Shown one piece after another: positions 23,672 to 31,003 of a stretch of 37,297 bases of DNA. Location: IMG/VR virus record IMGVR_UViG_3300028414_000728, positions 1 through 37,297 of that record; one strand, given 5' to 3'. The stretch comes from a virus. A program made the position numbers and the translations under genes. Below the pieces are notes generated by a model. The model was not told the origin of the DNA, did no database searches, and was given only the letters and a program-made list of their open reading frames with translations. The stretch's first letter is position 1. Every line of letters starts with the position of its first letter.

Positions 23672-25018
23672 ATGACATTAAAAGCATTGAATCAGTATGG
23701 AAAAGGTTTCCAGCTGAAGGTATTGGGCTCATTGCTAACGGATAAAAGCTTCCTTCTAAATGTACGAGATGTACTGCAAGAAGAGTACTTTGACTCAGAC
23801 GCACACAAGTGGATTATAAATCAGTTAGTTAATTACTTTGATAAGTATCATACTACTGTTACTATGGATGTACTTAAGGTTGAATTACAGAAAATCGATA
23901 ACGATATTCTTAAAGTAGCATTAAAAGAAGAGTTACGTAATTCCTACGAAGCATCTCAAGATGATTTAGATTATGTACAGGAAGAATTTACAACTTTCTG
24001 TAAGAATCAAGAAATGAAACAAGCGATTCTTAATTCTACCGATCTATTAAAAGCAGGAGATTTTGATGGTATTAGGAATACTATAGAAACAGCTATGAAA
24101 GCTGGAATGGATAAGAATATTGGACACGAATACAATAAAGATGTAGAATCAAGGTATAGGACAGATTATAGACCTACAATTCCAACTCCTTGGGCACAGC
24201 TAAATGAAGGAATTCAAGGAGGATTCGGTCCTGGAGATTTAGCTATCGTCTTTGGTAACCCGGGTGGAGGTAAAAGTTGGACCTGTGTTGCAATGGCAGC
24301 ACATGCTGTTAAAATGGGATATAAAGTTAACTACTATACTTTAGAATTAGGTGAAGACTATGTAGGAAAACGTTTCGACTGCTACTTTACAGGATACTCT
24401 ATTGACGAGGTTAACAACCACAGAAAAGAAGTGCAGAAAGTAGTAGATAACTTAAAAGGTAAGTTGATAGTTAAAGAATACGCACCAAAAGGAGCTACAG
24501 TCAATACAATTAAGTCCCATATACAAAAGTGTATAGATATGGAACATAAACCAGATTTAGTTGTTATCGATTACGTTGATTACTTGAGAGCACCATCTAA
24601 AGGTAAATTCTCAGAACGTAAAGACGAAATAGATGATGTATTCATCGCTACTAAGGGGTTAGCTAAAGAACTTAAGATACCGGTTATAACACCTTCTCAA
24701 GTAAATAGAATGGGTGCTAAAGATTCGGTCATCGAAGGAGATAAAGCTGCTGGTTCGTATGATAAAATGATGGTAGCAGATATGTGCTTTTCTTTATCCA
24801 GAATGAAAGAAGATAAAGTACTCGGTACCGGTAGGTGGCATGTTATGAAAAATAGATACGGTCAAGACGGTATGACTTATAACCTTAAAATGGATACTAA
24901 TAACGGTCATATCGAATTCGAGGGTAAAGCTGATATAGATGAGCACTTAAATTCCGGCGATGGTCCAACATTTACATTATCCAGAGAAAAAATGTCAGAA
25001 CTTTTTGACAAAAAGTAA
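23672..25018 (+). CDS. Replicative DNA helicase (DnaB / T4 gp41-like)
   Basis: 448 residues (T4 gp41 475). A hexameric 5'-3' helicase at the fork. Residues 1-150 resemble the DnaB N-terminal domain (FQLKVLGSLLTDKSFL). The RecA-like core begins near 175: Walker A GNPGGGKSW at 195-203, a Glu in YYTLELGEDYVGKR, Walker B PDLVVIDYVDYLR, ITPSQVNR and a final RWHVMKNRYG.DGM arginine-finger region. It is the last gene before a strong terminator. No primase gene is visible in the window, so priming must be encoded elsewhere or by the host. Confidence 0.92.
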   Translation: MTLKALNQYGKGFQLKVLGSLLTDKSFLLNVRDVLQEEYFDSDAHKWIINQLVNYFDKYHTTVTMDVLKVELQKIDNDILKVALKEELRNSYEASQDDLDYVQEEFTTFCKNQEMKQAILNSTDLLKAGDFDGIRNTIETAMKAGMDKNIGHEYNKDVESRYRTDYRPTIPTPWAQLNEGIQGGFGPGDLAIVFGNPGGGKSWTCVAMAAHAVKMGYKVNYYTLELGEDYVGKRFDCYFTGYSIDEVNNHRKEVQKVVDNLKGKLIVKEYAPKGATVNTIKSHIQKCIDMEHKPDLVVIDYVDYLRAPSKGKFSERKDEIDDVFIATKGLAKELKIPVITPSQVNRMGAKDSVIEGDKAAGSYDKMMVADMCFSLSRMKEDKVLGTGRWHVMKNRYGQDGMTYNLKMDTNNGHIEFEGKADIDEHLNSGDGPTFTLSREKMSELFDKK

Positions 25019-25042
25019 AATATATATGCTATTTATGGAAAC

Positions 25043-25083
25043 ATCTCCAATAGCATCTATAGCTTACTCTGGAGATTTTTTTT
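25043..25083 (+). terminator. Rho-independent terminator after helicase
   Basis: ATCTCCA (25043-25049) pairs with TGGAGAT (25070-25076); a small inner AGC/GCT pair is possible in the 20-base loop. Eight T follow (25076-25083). It ends the replication operon 25 bases after the helicase stop and separates it from nrdB. No clear promoter element lies between it and nrdB. Confidence 0.8.
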
Positions 25084-25106
25084 GTCTAATTAATTAATTA
25101 AAAAAT

Positions 25107-26090
25107 ATGAGTTTACTCGACGAACGCATTGTCTACAAACCTTTCGAATACCCAAAAGCATATGATTTTTGGCTTAAACAACAACAAGCTCACTGGCTAC
25201 ATACAGAAGTACCAATGTCACAAGATGTGACAGACTGGGCGAGTAATTTAAAAGATCACGAAAAAAATGTGATTGGAGGAATCTTAAAAGGATTTGCTCA
25301 AACAGAAACTATAGTAAATGATTACTGGTCTACTTTAGTAACTAAGTGGTTTAGAAAACCGGAAATTATTATGATGGGTACAACACTAGGTTCTAGTGAA
25401 ACTATTCATGCAGAAGCATACTCCCTATTGAACGAACAATTAGGATTAGACAACTTTGCTGAGTTTTTAGAAGATGAAGCAACTATGGCTAAGATTGAAA
25501 GTCTGATGGAAGTGAGAGACGGTCATGATGGTTCTCCTAATTGGCACGATAGAGCAAAGTCTCTAGCTATATTTTCTGCTTTTACCGAAGGGGTAAATCT
25601 ATTTAGTTCTTTTGCAGTACTTCTTTCATTTAAAATGAGAAATAAGCTTAAAGGAGTAGGGCAGATAGTTGAATGGTCAGTAAGAGATGAAAGCTTACAT
25701 TCTGATGCTGGATGCTGGCTATTCAGAACACTTATGGAAGAACATCCAGAATTCAAAACACCAGAATTAATAGCAGATATTGAATCAGCTGCTAAAGATG
25801 CTTTGAAGTTAGAATTCGATTTCATTGATAAGATATTTGAGATGGGAGATTTAGAGAACTTAAAGAAAGACGAATTAAAGAACTTTATTCGCCATAGAGT
25901 GAATACTAAAATGGGAGATTTAGGTTTAAAGCCTATTGTTCCTTCTGAGGAAATAGATAAGGGTGCTCTAAAAACAATGAAATGGTTTGACGCAGTAATT
26001 GCAGGTAAACAGCATACAGATTTCTTTGCGAACAGAGTAACAAACTACGCCAAAGGGCATATGGAATGGGATGCAGCAACAATGTTTTAA
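25107..26090 (+). CDS. nrdB: Class I ribonucleotide reductase small subunit
   Basis: 327 residues. Generates the radical for deoxynucleotide synthesis in the cytoplasm. Dimetal ligands visible in order: E67 (QTETIV; Asp in E. coli NrdB), E98 and H101 (SETIHAEAY), E161 (TEGVNLF), E195 and H198 (RDESLH). Y105 stands four residues after H101, the place of the radical tyrosine Y122. The length is shorter than E. coli NrdB (376) but usual for phage proteins. It precedes nrdA, the reverse of the E. coli order, with 11 bases between them. The Glu at the first metal position is seen in some class Ic or Ib-like proteins, but the tyrosine argues for a tyrosyl radical. Confidence 0.93.
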   Translation: MSLLDERIVYKPFEYPKAYDFWLKQQQAHWLHTEVPMSQDVTDWASNLKDHEKNVIGGILKGFAQTETIVNDYWSTLVTKWFRKPEIIMMGTTLGSSETIHAEAYSLLNEQLGLDNFAEFLEDEATMAKIESLMEVRDGHDGSPNWHDRAKSLAIFSAFTEGVNLFSSFAVLLSFKMRNKLKGVGQIVEWSVRDESLHSDAGCWLFRTLMEEHPEFKTPELIADIESAAKDALKLEFDFIDKIFEMGDLENLKKDELKNFIRHRVNTKMGDLGLKPIVPSEEIDKGALKTMKWFDAVIAGKQHTDFFANRVTNYAKGHMEWDAATMF

Positions 26091-26101
26091 TAAAATAATT
26101 T

Positions 26102-27817
26102 ATGAGTATAGTAGTAGATACTTCCAAATGGGAAGCAGGTAAAGATTATCCAGAGTGGATGAACGAAGTATCATTGGCAACAATATCAAAAGGATATTTG
26201 CTGACAGATGAAACACCTAAAAAAGCATATAAAAGAGTAGCAGATACAATTGCAAAAAGACTGGATAGACCAGATCTAGCTAATAAGTTTTTCCGCTATA
26301 TGTGGAAAGGATGGCTAAATTTAGCTTCCCCTGTACTTTCTAACACCGGAACCGACCGAGGATTACCCATCTCATGTTTTGGAATTGATACGCCCGATTC
26401 AATTCGAGGTATTGGTCTCACCAATGCCGAACTAATGAGACTTACCTCCCTTGGCGGCGGTGTTGGTATAGGGTTATCCCGTATTAGAGGTAGAGGAGTA
26501 GAAATAGGAAACGGAGATATGGGCCAATCAGAAGGAGTAATACCGTGGTCTAAAATTTACGATTCAACAATACTAGCGACTAATCAAGGAGCAGTTAGAA
26601 GAGGAGCAGCGTCAGTAAACCTGGATATTAACCACCCGGATATTAAAGAATTTTTACAAATACGTAGACCTAAAGGAGATCCTAATAGACAGTGTCTAAA
26701 CCTACACCAATGCGTCGTAGTGGATGATGACTTTATGCAAAAACTAGAGCGGAGAGACCCTGAGGCTATGGATACATGGGTAACAATCCTGAAATCTAGA
26801 GTTGAGACTGGAGAGCCATATATAATGTTTAAAGACAATGTAAATAATGACAATCCACCAGCCTATGTTAAAAATAACTTAGATGTAAGCATGACTAATA
26901 TATGCTCAGAGATAACTCTACATACAGATGAAGAACATAGCTTCATTTGCTGCTTATCTTCAGTTAATTTAACAAAATGGCATGAATGGAAAAACTCAGA
27001 TTTAATTGAGACATCGATATACTTTTTAGACGGAGTTTTAGAAGAATTTCTAGCTAAGACTTCTGGAAGAGACTCCCTTATTAGAGCTCATAGATCAGCA
27101 AAAAAAGGTAGAGCTATTGGACTAGGAGTACTAGGATGGCATACATTATTACAGAATGAAAGAATACCATTTTCATCTATAGCAGCAACATCATACACAC
27201 ATCAGATTTTTTCTCAAATTAAAAATCAAGCAGAAGCAGCATCAAGAAAGTTAGCAGATGAGTACGGAGAGCCACTTTGGTGTAAAGGTACAGGTATGAG
27301 AAATACTCACTTAATGGCTATAGCACCGACTGTATCTAATAGTACAATTTCAGGAGGAGTATCAGCCGGCATAGAACCAATACCAGCTAATGTATATACT
27401 TTTAATTCAGCAAAAGGAACGTTTATACGAAAAAACTCGGCACTAGAAAGCTACTTTGAAGAAAGAGGGTGTAATACAGAGGAAGTATGGGATTCCATTA
27501 TGAAAGATAGAGGGTCTGTAGCAAACCTACCAGAAGACATTATGCCTTTAGAGGATAAGCCTATCTTTCTAACTTTTGCAGAGGTAAATCAATTAGCATT
27601 AGTGGAACAAGCAGCAGTTAGACAGAAGTATATTGATCAGACACAGTCGTTAAATCTAGCTTTTGATCCAACCGATTCACCTAAATTTATTAACCTAGTA
27701 CACCAGACAGCTTGGAAATTGGGAATTAAGACACTATATTACCTTAGAACTGATTCAGTAATTAATGGAGATATAGGTTCTAGGACATCTGAAGATTGTC
27801 TTAGCTGTGATGGATAA
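26102..27817 (+). CDS. nrdA: Class I ribonucleotide reductase large subunit
   Basis: 571 residues, compact compared with 761 in E. coli; the N-terminal ATP-cone is missing, so dATP inhibition through that domain is not expected. Catalytic residues are in place: C92 (PISCFG), N266-I-C268-S-E270, a CC pair at 283-284 for the second redox cysteine, Y546-Y547 (TLYYLRTDS), and a C-terminal C566-x-x-C569 two residues from the end. The specificity-loop region (SLGGGVGIGLSRIRG) is normal. It works with the preceding nrdB product; the thioredoxin at 28425 is a likely electron donor for the C-terminal cysteines. Confidence 0.94.
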   Translation: MSIVVDTSKWEAGKDYPEWMNEVSLATISKGYLLTDETPKKAYKRVADTIAKRLDRPDLANKFFRYMWKGWLNLASPVLSNTGTDRGLPISCFGIDTPDSIRGIGLTNAELMRLTSLGGGVGIGLSRIRGRGVEIGNGDMGQSEGVIPWSKIYDSTILATNQGAVRRGAASVNLDINHPDIKEFLQIRRPKGDPNRQCLNLHQCVVVDDDFMQKLERRDPEAMDTWVTILKSRVETGEPYIMFKDNVNNDNPPAYVKNNLDVSMTNICSEITLHTDEEHSFICCLSSVNLTKWHEWKNSDLIETSIYFLDGVLEEFLAKTSGRDSLIRAHRSAKKGRAIGLGVLGWHTLLQNERIPFSSIAATSYTHQIFSQIKNQAEAASRKLADEYGEPLWCKGTGMRNTHLMAIAPTVSNSTISGGVSAGIEPIPANVYTFNSAKGTFIRKNSALESYFEERGCNTEEVWDSIMKDRGSVANLPEDIMPLEDKPIFLTFAEVNQLALVEQAAVRQKYIDQTQSLNLAFDPTDSPKFINLVHQTAWKLGIKTLYYLRTDSVINGDIGSRTSEDCLSCDG

Positions 27818-27827
27818 AAATTAGAAT

Positions 27828-28241
27828 ATGTTATACACAATAGTGATAGGAACCCTCTTAGTAATACTAGGAGGAGTTTCTTACCGTTTTAAAAAGAAAG
27901 TAAGACTATTACAAGAGCAATTTGAGAAAGAGAGAGCAGAAATTAGGAGGGATGCTAAGAAGAGATCAGGAGCAGTACAGTGGGGAAAAACGATAGAGCA
28001 TTTCGTTCCATTTATGCCCGGTTTCCCTGTCCCTCCTGAAGACTGTACGTTCTTAGGTATGCCAATTGATTATGTTGCCTTTAAAGATACCGGCAGCAAG
28101 ACTAAATGCTCAATTCACTTCGTAGAGGTAAAAAGCGGTAGTGCGTTTCTTATGGGTAAGCAGAAGAATATTAAGAAGGCAATCGAGGAAGGAAGAGTAC
28201 ATTGGCATGAAATAACAGTAGATGGAAACACTGTAAAATAG
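27828..28241 (+). CDS. Membrane-anchored Holliday-junction-resolvase-like nuclease
   Basis: 137 residues. Residues 3-19 form a hydrophobic segment (LYTIVIGTLLVILGGVS), followed by a basic helical stretch 21-47. The C-terminal domain carries GMPIDYVAF near residue 77-85 and FVEVKSG near 103-109, with a K.Q.....I..G.V.WHE end. This is the pattern of the family described as endonuclease related to archaeal Holliday junction resolvase (PF10107), a PD-(D/E)xK fold: Asp of PIDY and Glu-x-Lys of EVK would be catalytic. A membrane-anchored DNA nuclease could act in recombination or in host DNA breakdown. Function is inferred from motifs. Confidence 0.72.
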   Translation: MLYTIVIGTLLVILGGVSYRFKKKVRLLQEQFEKERAEIRRDAKKRSGAVQWGKTIEHFVPFMPGFPVPPEDCTFLGMPIDYVAFKDTGSKTKCSIHFVEVKSGSAFLMGKQKNIKKAIEEGRVHWHEITVDGNTVK

Positions 28242-28271
28242 TTGTTTAAATGCTTTATTTTTCTTATATTA
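28242..28271 (+). promoter_or_regulatory. Promoter-like element TTG-N20-TATATTA
   Basis: TTG at 28242-28244, starting on the base after the TAG stop of the upstream gene, 20 bases, TATATTA at 28265-28271 inside TTCTTATATTA. It is 25 bases before the small gene at 28297 and would drive it together with thioredoxin and the membrane protein. Confidence 0.6.
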
Positions 28272-28296
28272 TTATATAATCATAAATCAAAGTTAT

Positions 28297-28428
28297 ATGT
28301 CAAAAAATTCATCAAAACAACTCTATACACAAACAGTAGAGTGGTTAAAAACAAGAGGAGTAAAAACTTTAAACACCTCAGGAAAAAAATCAAGATTTAA
28401 TACCTATAAAGAAAGAGGAAGAAAATGA
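28297..28428 (+). CDS. Very small basic protein upstream of thioredoxin
   Basis: 43 residues: a short helix-forming stretch (QLYTQTVEWLKTRGV) and a Lys/Arg/Ser-rich C-terminus (GKKSRFNTYKERGRK). It has a promoter-like element at a normal distance, an A/T-rich leader with AAAGTT before ATG, and its stop overlaps the thioredoxin start (ATGA), so it is most likely translated and coupled. It is not recognised; the basic tail suggests nucleic-acid or membrane binding. Confidence 0.55.
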   Translation: MSKNSSKQLYTQTVEWLKTRGVKTLNTSGKKSRFNTYKERGRK

Positions 28429-28685
28429 AAAAAGTAATTAAATTTTATGCAGATTGGTGCGGACCATGTAAGGTATACGCTAAAACCTTTGATAAAGTAT
28501 CTGAGGAACTAAAAGATGAGTACGACTTTGTTAATATAAATGTTGAAAAAGATACAACAGGATTAGCAGCAGAATATAAAGTGAATGGTATACCAACAAC
28601 TGTTGTTATAGACGGAGACAATGTAAAGTCAGAACCCGGTAGAATGGATGAAAAGAAGTTAAAAGCATTTATAGGTAGTGAATAG
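28425..28685 (+). CDS. trxA: Thioredoxin
   Basis: 86 residues, somewhat shorter than cellular thioredoxins (about 105). Active site W11-C12-G13-P14-C15 after the strand VIKFYAD, and the cis-proline loop GIPTTVVI near residue 55-62. This is a dithiol reductant in the cytoplasm. Its position behind nrdB-nrdA suggests that it reduces the phage ribonucleotide reductase. The start overlaps the stop of the 43-residue gene by four bases (ATGA) and its own end overlaps the next gene, forming a tightly coupled trio. Confidence 0.92.
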   Translation: MKKVIKFYADWCGPCKVYAKTFDKVSEELKDEYDFVNINVEKDTTGLAAEYKVNGIPTTVVIDGDNVKSEPGRMDEKKLKAFIGSE

Positions 28686-29022
28686 AAATGTAGTTATAGC
28701 GTTTATACTCTTTATGATAGCCCAAGGAATGATATGGTACCAGACTAACTCTCAGTTCTTTAGTAACTGGGTTAAGGAAAGACCACTGCTTATGGCTTGT
28801 TTAGGGATACCTATTAGTTACATTTTAATTTATGCTTCAAGATATGTCGTAGCAGGATTTAATGGATTATTATGGCCTGGTAGATTAATAGGATTTTCTA
28901 CAGGTATGATAATAATGGCGATACTGACTTACGTACATTTAGGAGAAGGCATTACAATGAAAACAGGAATTACACTACTACTAGCATTTATAATAGTAAT
29001 GGTACAGTTATATTGGAAATAA
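28678..29022 (+). CDS. Small integral membrane protein of unknown function
   Basis: 114 residues with about four hydrophobic segments: near 4-19, 38-54, 68-86 and 97-113. A conserved-looking centre (LLWPGRLIGFSTGMIIM) separates the helices. The likely start is GTG at 28678, overlapping the thioredoxin end by eight bases; the first ATG would remove most of helix one. I recall similar four-helix proteins of about 110 residues in marine phages but no function. Its coupling to thioredoxin may mean electron transfer at the membrane, but this is only a guess. Confidence 0.6.
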   Translation: MNRNVVIAFILFMIAQGMIWYQTNSQFFSNWVKERPLLMACLGIPISYILIYASRYVVAGFNGLLWPGRLIGFSTGMIIMAILTYVHLGEGITMKTGITLLLAFIIVMVQLYWK

Positions 29023-29038
29023 ATAATAAATTTAAGTT

Positions 29039-29344
29039 ATGTTAAGAAGACCAGATTCTATCCCCGCTGGGGACACAATTATTGAAGATGCGGTTATGGA
29101 ACCGTTTTTCATTGCTAAATCAACCTCAGGAGGATACACTCTATATGAAAGAGTCATTAAAGGGGAAAACAACACACACTATATTAAAACAGTATGCTAC
29201 CCAGCAACGTTTAATCAAGCACTAAAATCAGCTTGTAGAGAGTTACTTAATAGTAAAAGTAAACACTACGGGTCAATAAAAGATTATATAAGTGAGTGGA
29301 GAGTAATACAAGAGAAAATATCATCTTTTACAAATATAGAGTAG
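29039..29344 (+). CDS. Conserved small phage protein, function unknown
   Basis: 101 residues. It shows DTIIEDAVMEPFFIAKSTSG, then GYTLYERVIKG and a helical C-terminal half with CYPATFNQALKSACRELL and SIKDYISEW. I recall the pattern MEPFFI.K...GG.T.YE...K, followed by YP.TF..A, in many small phage proteins without assigned function. It has no signal or membrane segment. It begins 16 bases after the membrane protein and ends the group before the queC promoter. Confidence 0.6.
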   Translation: MLRRPDSIPAGDTIIEDAVMEPFFIAKSTSGGYTLYERVIKGENNTHYIKTVCYPATFNQALKSACRELLNSKSKHYGSIKDYISEWRVIQEKISSFTNIE

Positions 29345-29360
29345 GAATATAATAATATAT

Positions 29361-29371
29361 TTCTTATATTA
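29361..29371 (+). promoter_or_regulatory. TTCTTATATTA promoter-like element before queC
   Basis: Exact TTCTTATATTA as at 2737, 20713 and 28261. The -33 position (29342-29344) reads TAG rather than TTG, so it may be weaker. The expected transcription start is around 29375-29378, just before the structured leader. Confidence 0.5.
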
Positions 29372-29372
29372 A

Positions 29373-29408
29373 AGGTAAGCGTTGGCCTATACGCTCAAAA
29401 TACCTGGC
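29373..29408 (+). promoter_or_regulatory. Structured queC leader, candidate regulatory RNA
   Basis: AGGTA (29373-29377) pairs with TACCT (29401-29405) and AGCGT (29378-29382) with ACGCT (29391-29395), making a 10-bp stem interrupted only by the one-sided bulge CAAAA (29396-29400). The 8-base loop TGGCCTAT contains GCC (29385-29387), which can pair with GGC at 29406-29408 directly after the stem, giving an H-type pseudoknot. An A-rich tail follows before the ATG at 29429. PreQ1 riboswitches are small pseudoknots with A-rich tails in front of queuosine genes, but this sequence does not match the classes I know. If transcription starts near 29376 the outer stem may be partly missing. Confidence 0.4.
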
Positions 29409-29428
29409 AAAAATTAAATAAGTAAATT

Positions 29429-30217
29429 ATGGCACATTGTGTAGTTAGTTTAAGTGGTGGAATGGATAGCAGCACCCTATTGTTAAGAGCTATCGAGGAG
29501 TATGATACAGTAACAGGTATCTCATTTGACTATGGTCAAAAACATAGAGTTGAACTTGAAAGAGCTCAACAATTAATTGATTACCTTGCAACTAAAGGTC
29601 ACAAAGTAAATTATCGTCAAATTAAATTAGATGGATTAGTAGATCTATTAGATTCAGCATTAACTGAAGGCGGTAAAGATGTACCTGAAGGACATTATGA
29701 GCAAGATAATATGAAAGAAACAGTTGTTCCTAATAGAAATAAAATGTTTGCTTCTATTACTCAAGCAGTAGCATTATCTGTAGCAAATAAAACAGAAGGT
29801 GTTTGTGATATTGCTTTAGGTATTCATGCTGGTGACCATGCAGTTTATCCTGATTGTAGACAAGAATTTAGAGATGCAGATGATGCAGCTTTTAGAATGG
29901 GAAATTGGGATGCGGATAGAGTAGGCTACTTTACACCTTATTTAAATACTGATAAATTTGGTATTTTGCAAGATGGAGAAATACTATGCGCTAAATTAAA
30001 AATTGATTTTAATGAAGTATATAAAAGAACAAATACTTCTTATAAGCCTTATCCTTCGGGAAATAGTGATTATAAGTCTGCTTCTAGTGTTGAGAGGATT
30101 GAGGCTTTTATTGCTCTTGGCAGAAAGGATCCCGTACAGTATGAGGATGAAACTGGAGAAGTTGATTACGAGGTAGCAAGAAAACACGTTGAAAACGTTT
30201 TATCTGCATATTTATAA
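29429..30217 (+). CDS. queC: 7-cyano-7-deazaguanine (preQ0) synthase, zinc-less variant
   Basis: 262 residues. Converts 7-carboxy-7-deazaguanine to preQ0 with ATP and ammonia. The PP-loop SGGMDSS is at 9-15; FDYGQKHR at 33-40, VPNRNKMF at 100-107, GIHAGDHAVYPDCR at 131-144 and FTPY at 168-171 are the family's core. Known QueC proteins end with four zinc cysteines (C, then CxxCxxC). Here the matching stretch, residues 201-220 (TNTSY to SASS), has none; serines stand in their place. The remainder VERIEAF is in family register. It has its own promoter-like element and structured leader. The third quarter of the gene uses T-ending codons more than its neighbours. Confidence 0.9.
   Translation: MAHCVVSLSGGMDSSTLLLRAIEEYDTVTGISFDYGQKHRVELERAQQLIDYLATKGHKVNYRQIKLDGLVDLLDSALTEGGKDVPEGHYEQDNMKETVVPNRNKMFASITQAVALSVANKTEGVCDIALGIHAGDHAVYPDCRQEFRDADDAAFRMGNWDADRVGYFTPYLNTDKFGILQDGEILCAKLKIDFNEVYKRTNTSYKPYPSGNSDYKSASSVERIEAFIALGRKDPVQYEDETGEVDYEVARKHVENVLSAYL
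30209..30216 (+). promoter_or_regulatory. TATTTATA late-type element before the lysis genes
   Basis: TATTTATA in the last codons of queC, 29 bases before the ATG at 30246. This is the spacing seen at structural genes, and late control would suit the endolysin-like gene at 30403. No TTG is present at the usual distance. Confidence 0.35.
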
Positions 30218-30245
30218 GCTCATGTTAAATAATTAAAATAAAAAA

Positions 30246-30392
30246 ATGAGTACTACAAGCGATCAACAAAACGGTCAACCACATACTAATGATACCAGAA
30301 ACACTTTTAATAAAAGAGTAAGCAGGTACATTATGTTAGGGAACACTAAAAAAGTACAATGGGACGGTAAAAGAAGGAACCGCTCTATCTAA
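30246..30392 (+). CDS. Very small basic protein before endolysin
   Basis: 48 residues, polar N-terminus (STTSDQQNGQPHTNDTRN) and a basic C-terminus (KKVQWDGKRRNRSI). The start follows an A-rich leader; the stop is 10 bases before the endolysin-like ATG. It has no hydrophobic segment, so it is not a holin. It is not recognised. Support is the tight fit between neighbours and the A/T-rich initiation region. Confidence 0.45.
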   Translation: MSTTSDQQNGQPHTNDTRNTFNKRVSRYIMLGNTKKVQWDGKRRNRSI

Positions 30393-30402
30393 AAAAACAG
30401 TT

Positions 30403-31002
30403 ATGAAAACTAAACTTGACAGTATCTCTAGGTTAATTTTAATTGCTATAATGTTATTTTCTATAATGGCATTTACATCAGTATATAAATTAAAAAGAGG
30501 TACTGTTAAAGTTAATGTACTTAAACCTGAAAAAGTTAAAATAACAACTACTATAGATTCATCTATACTTCCTGAAATAGTTATTAAAGACCACCAATTA
30601 TTCTTAAATGATTTAGGTCATCAAGAATCAGGCAATAGATACAGTGTAGTTAACAGGTACGGATATATGGGAAGATACCAGTTTGGAAAATCTACTTTAA
30701 AAACGCTAAAGATAAGAGCTAGTCGCTCTAAGTTCCTTAAAGATACACTTCTGCAGGAACAAGCTATGTTTGCTCTACTTAAACATAATAAAAAACGATT
30801 GCAAAAACTTATAAATAAGTTTGATGGTAAAGTCGTACATGGAGTACTAGTTACAGAATCAGGACTATTAGCAGCAGCACATTTAGGCGGCCAAGGAAGT
30901 GTTAAAAAGTGGTTTAGATCAGGTAGAGTAAGAAAAGACGGTAATGGAGTACGAATTACAACTTACATGAGAAAATTCGGAGGATATACTTTAAATTTAT
31001 AA
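30403..31002 (+). CDS. Lysozyme/transglycosylase-like endolysin with N-terminal membrane anchor
   Basis: 199 residues. Residues 10-28 form a hydrophobic segment after a short basic start, either an uncleaved signal anchor (SAR-like) or a signal peptide. Residues about 64-199 look like a lysozyme-fold peptidoglycan hydrolase: LNDLGHQESGNRY with probable catalytic E75, YGYMGRYQFGKSTL, LQEQAMFALLKHN and AAAHLGGQGSV near the end, the SLT/lysozyme pattern. It would cut the glycan strands from the periplasmic side at lysis. No obvious holin is adjacent, though small membrane proteins are encoded at 28678 and 31588. The next gene begins one base after its stop. Confidence 0.75.
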   Translation: MKTKLDSISRLILIAIMLFSIMAFTSVYKLKRGTVKVNVLKPEKVKITTTIDSSILPEIVIKDHQLFLNDLGHQESGNRYSVVNRYGYMGRYQFGKSTLKTLKIRASRSKFLKDTLLQEQAMFALLKHNKKRLQKLINKFDGKVVHGVLVTESGLLAAAHLGGQGSVKKWFRSGRVRKDGNGVRITTYMRKFGGYTLNL

Positions 31003-31003
31003 A

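Noticed and set aside
25029-25038. CTATTTATGG before nrdB as a late promoter
   Set aside because: The last base of the box differs, and it stands upstream of the strong terminator, so it could not drive nrdB.
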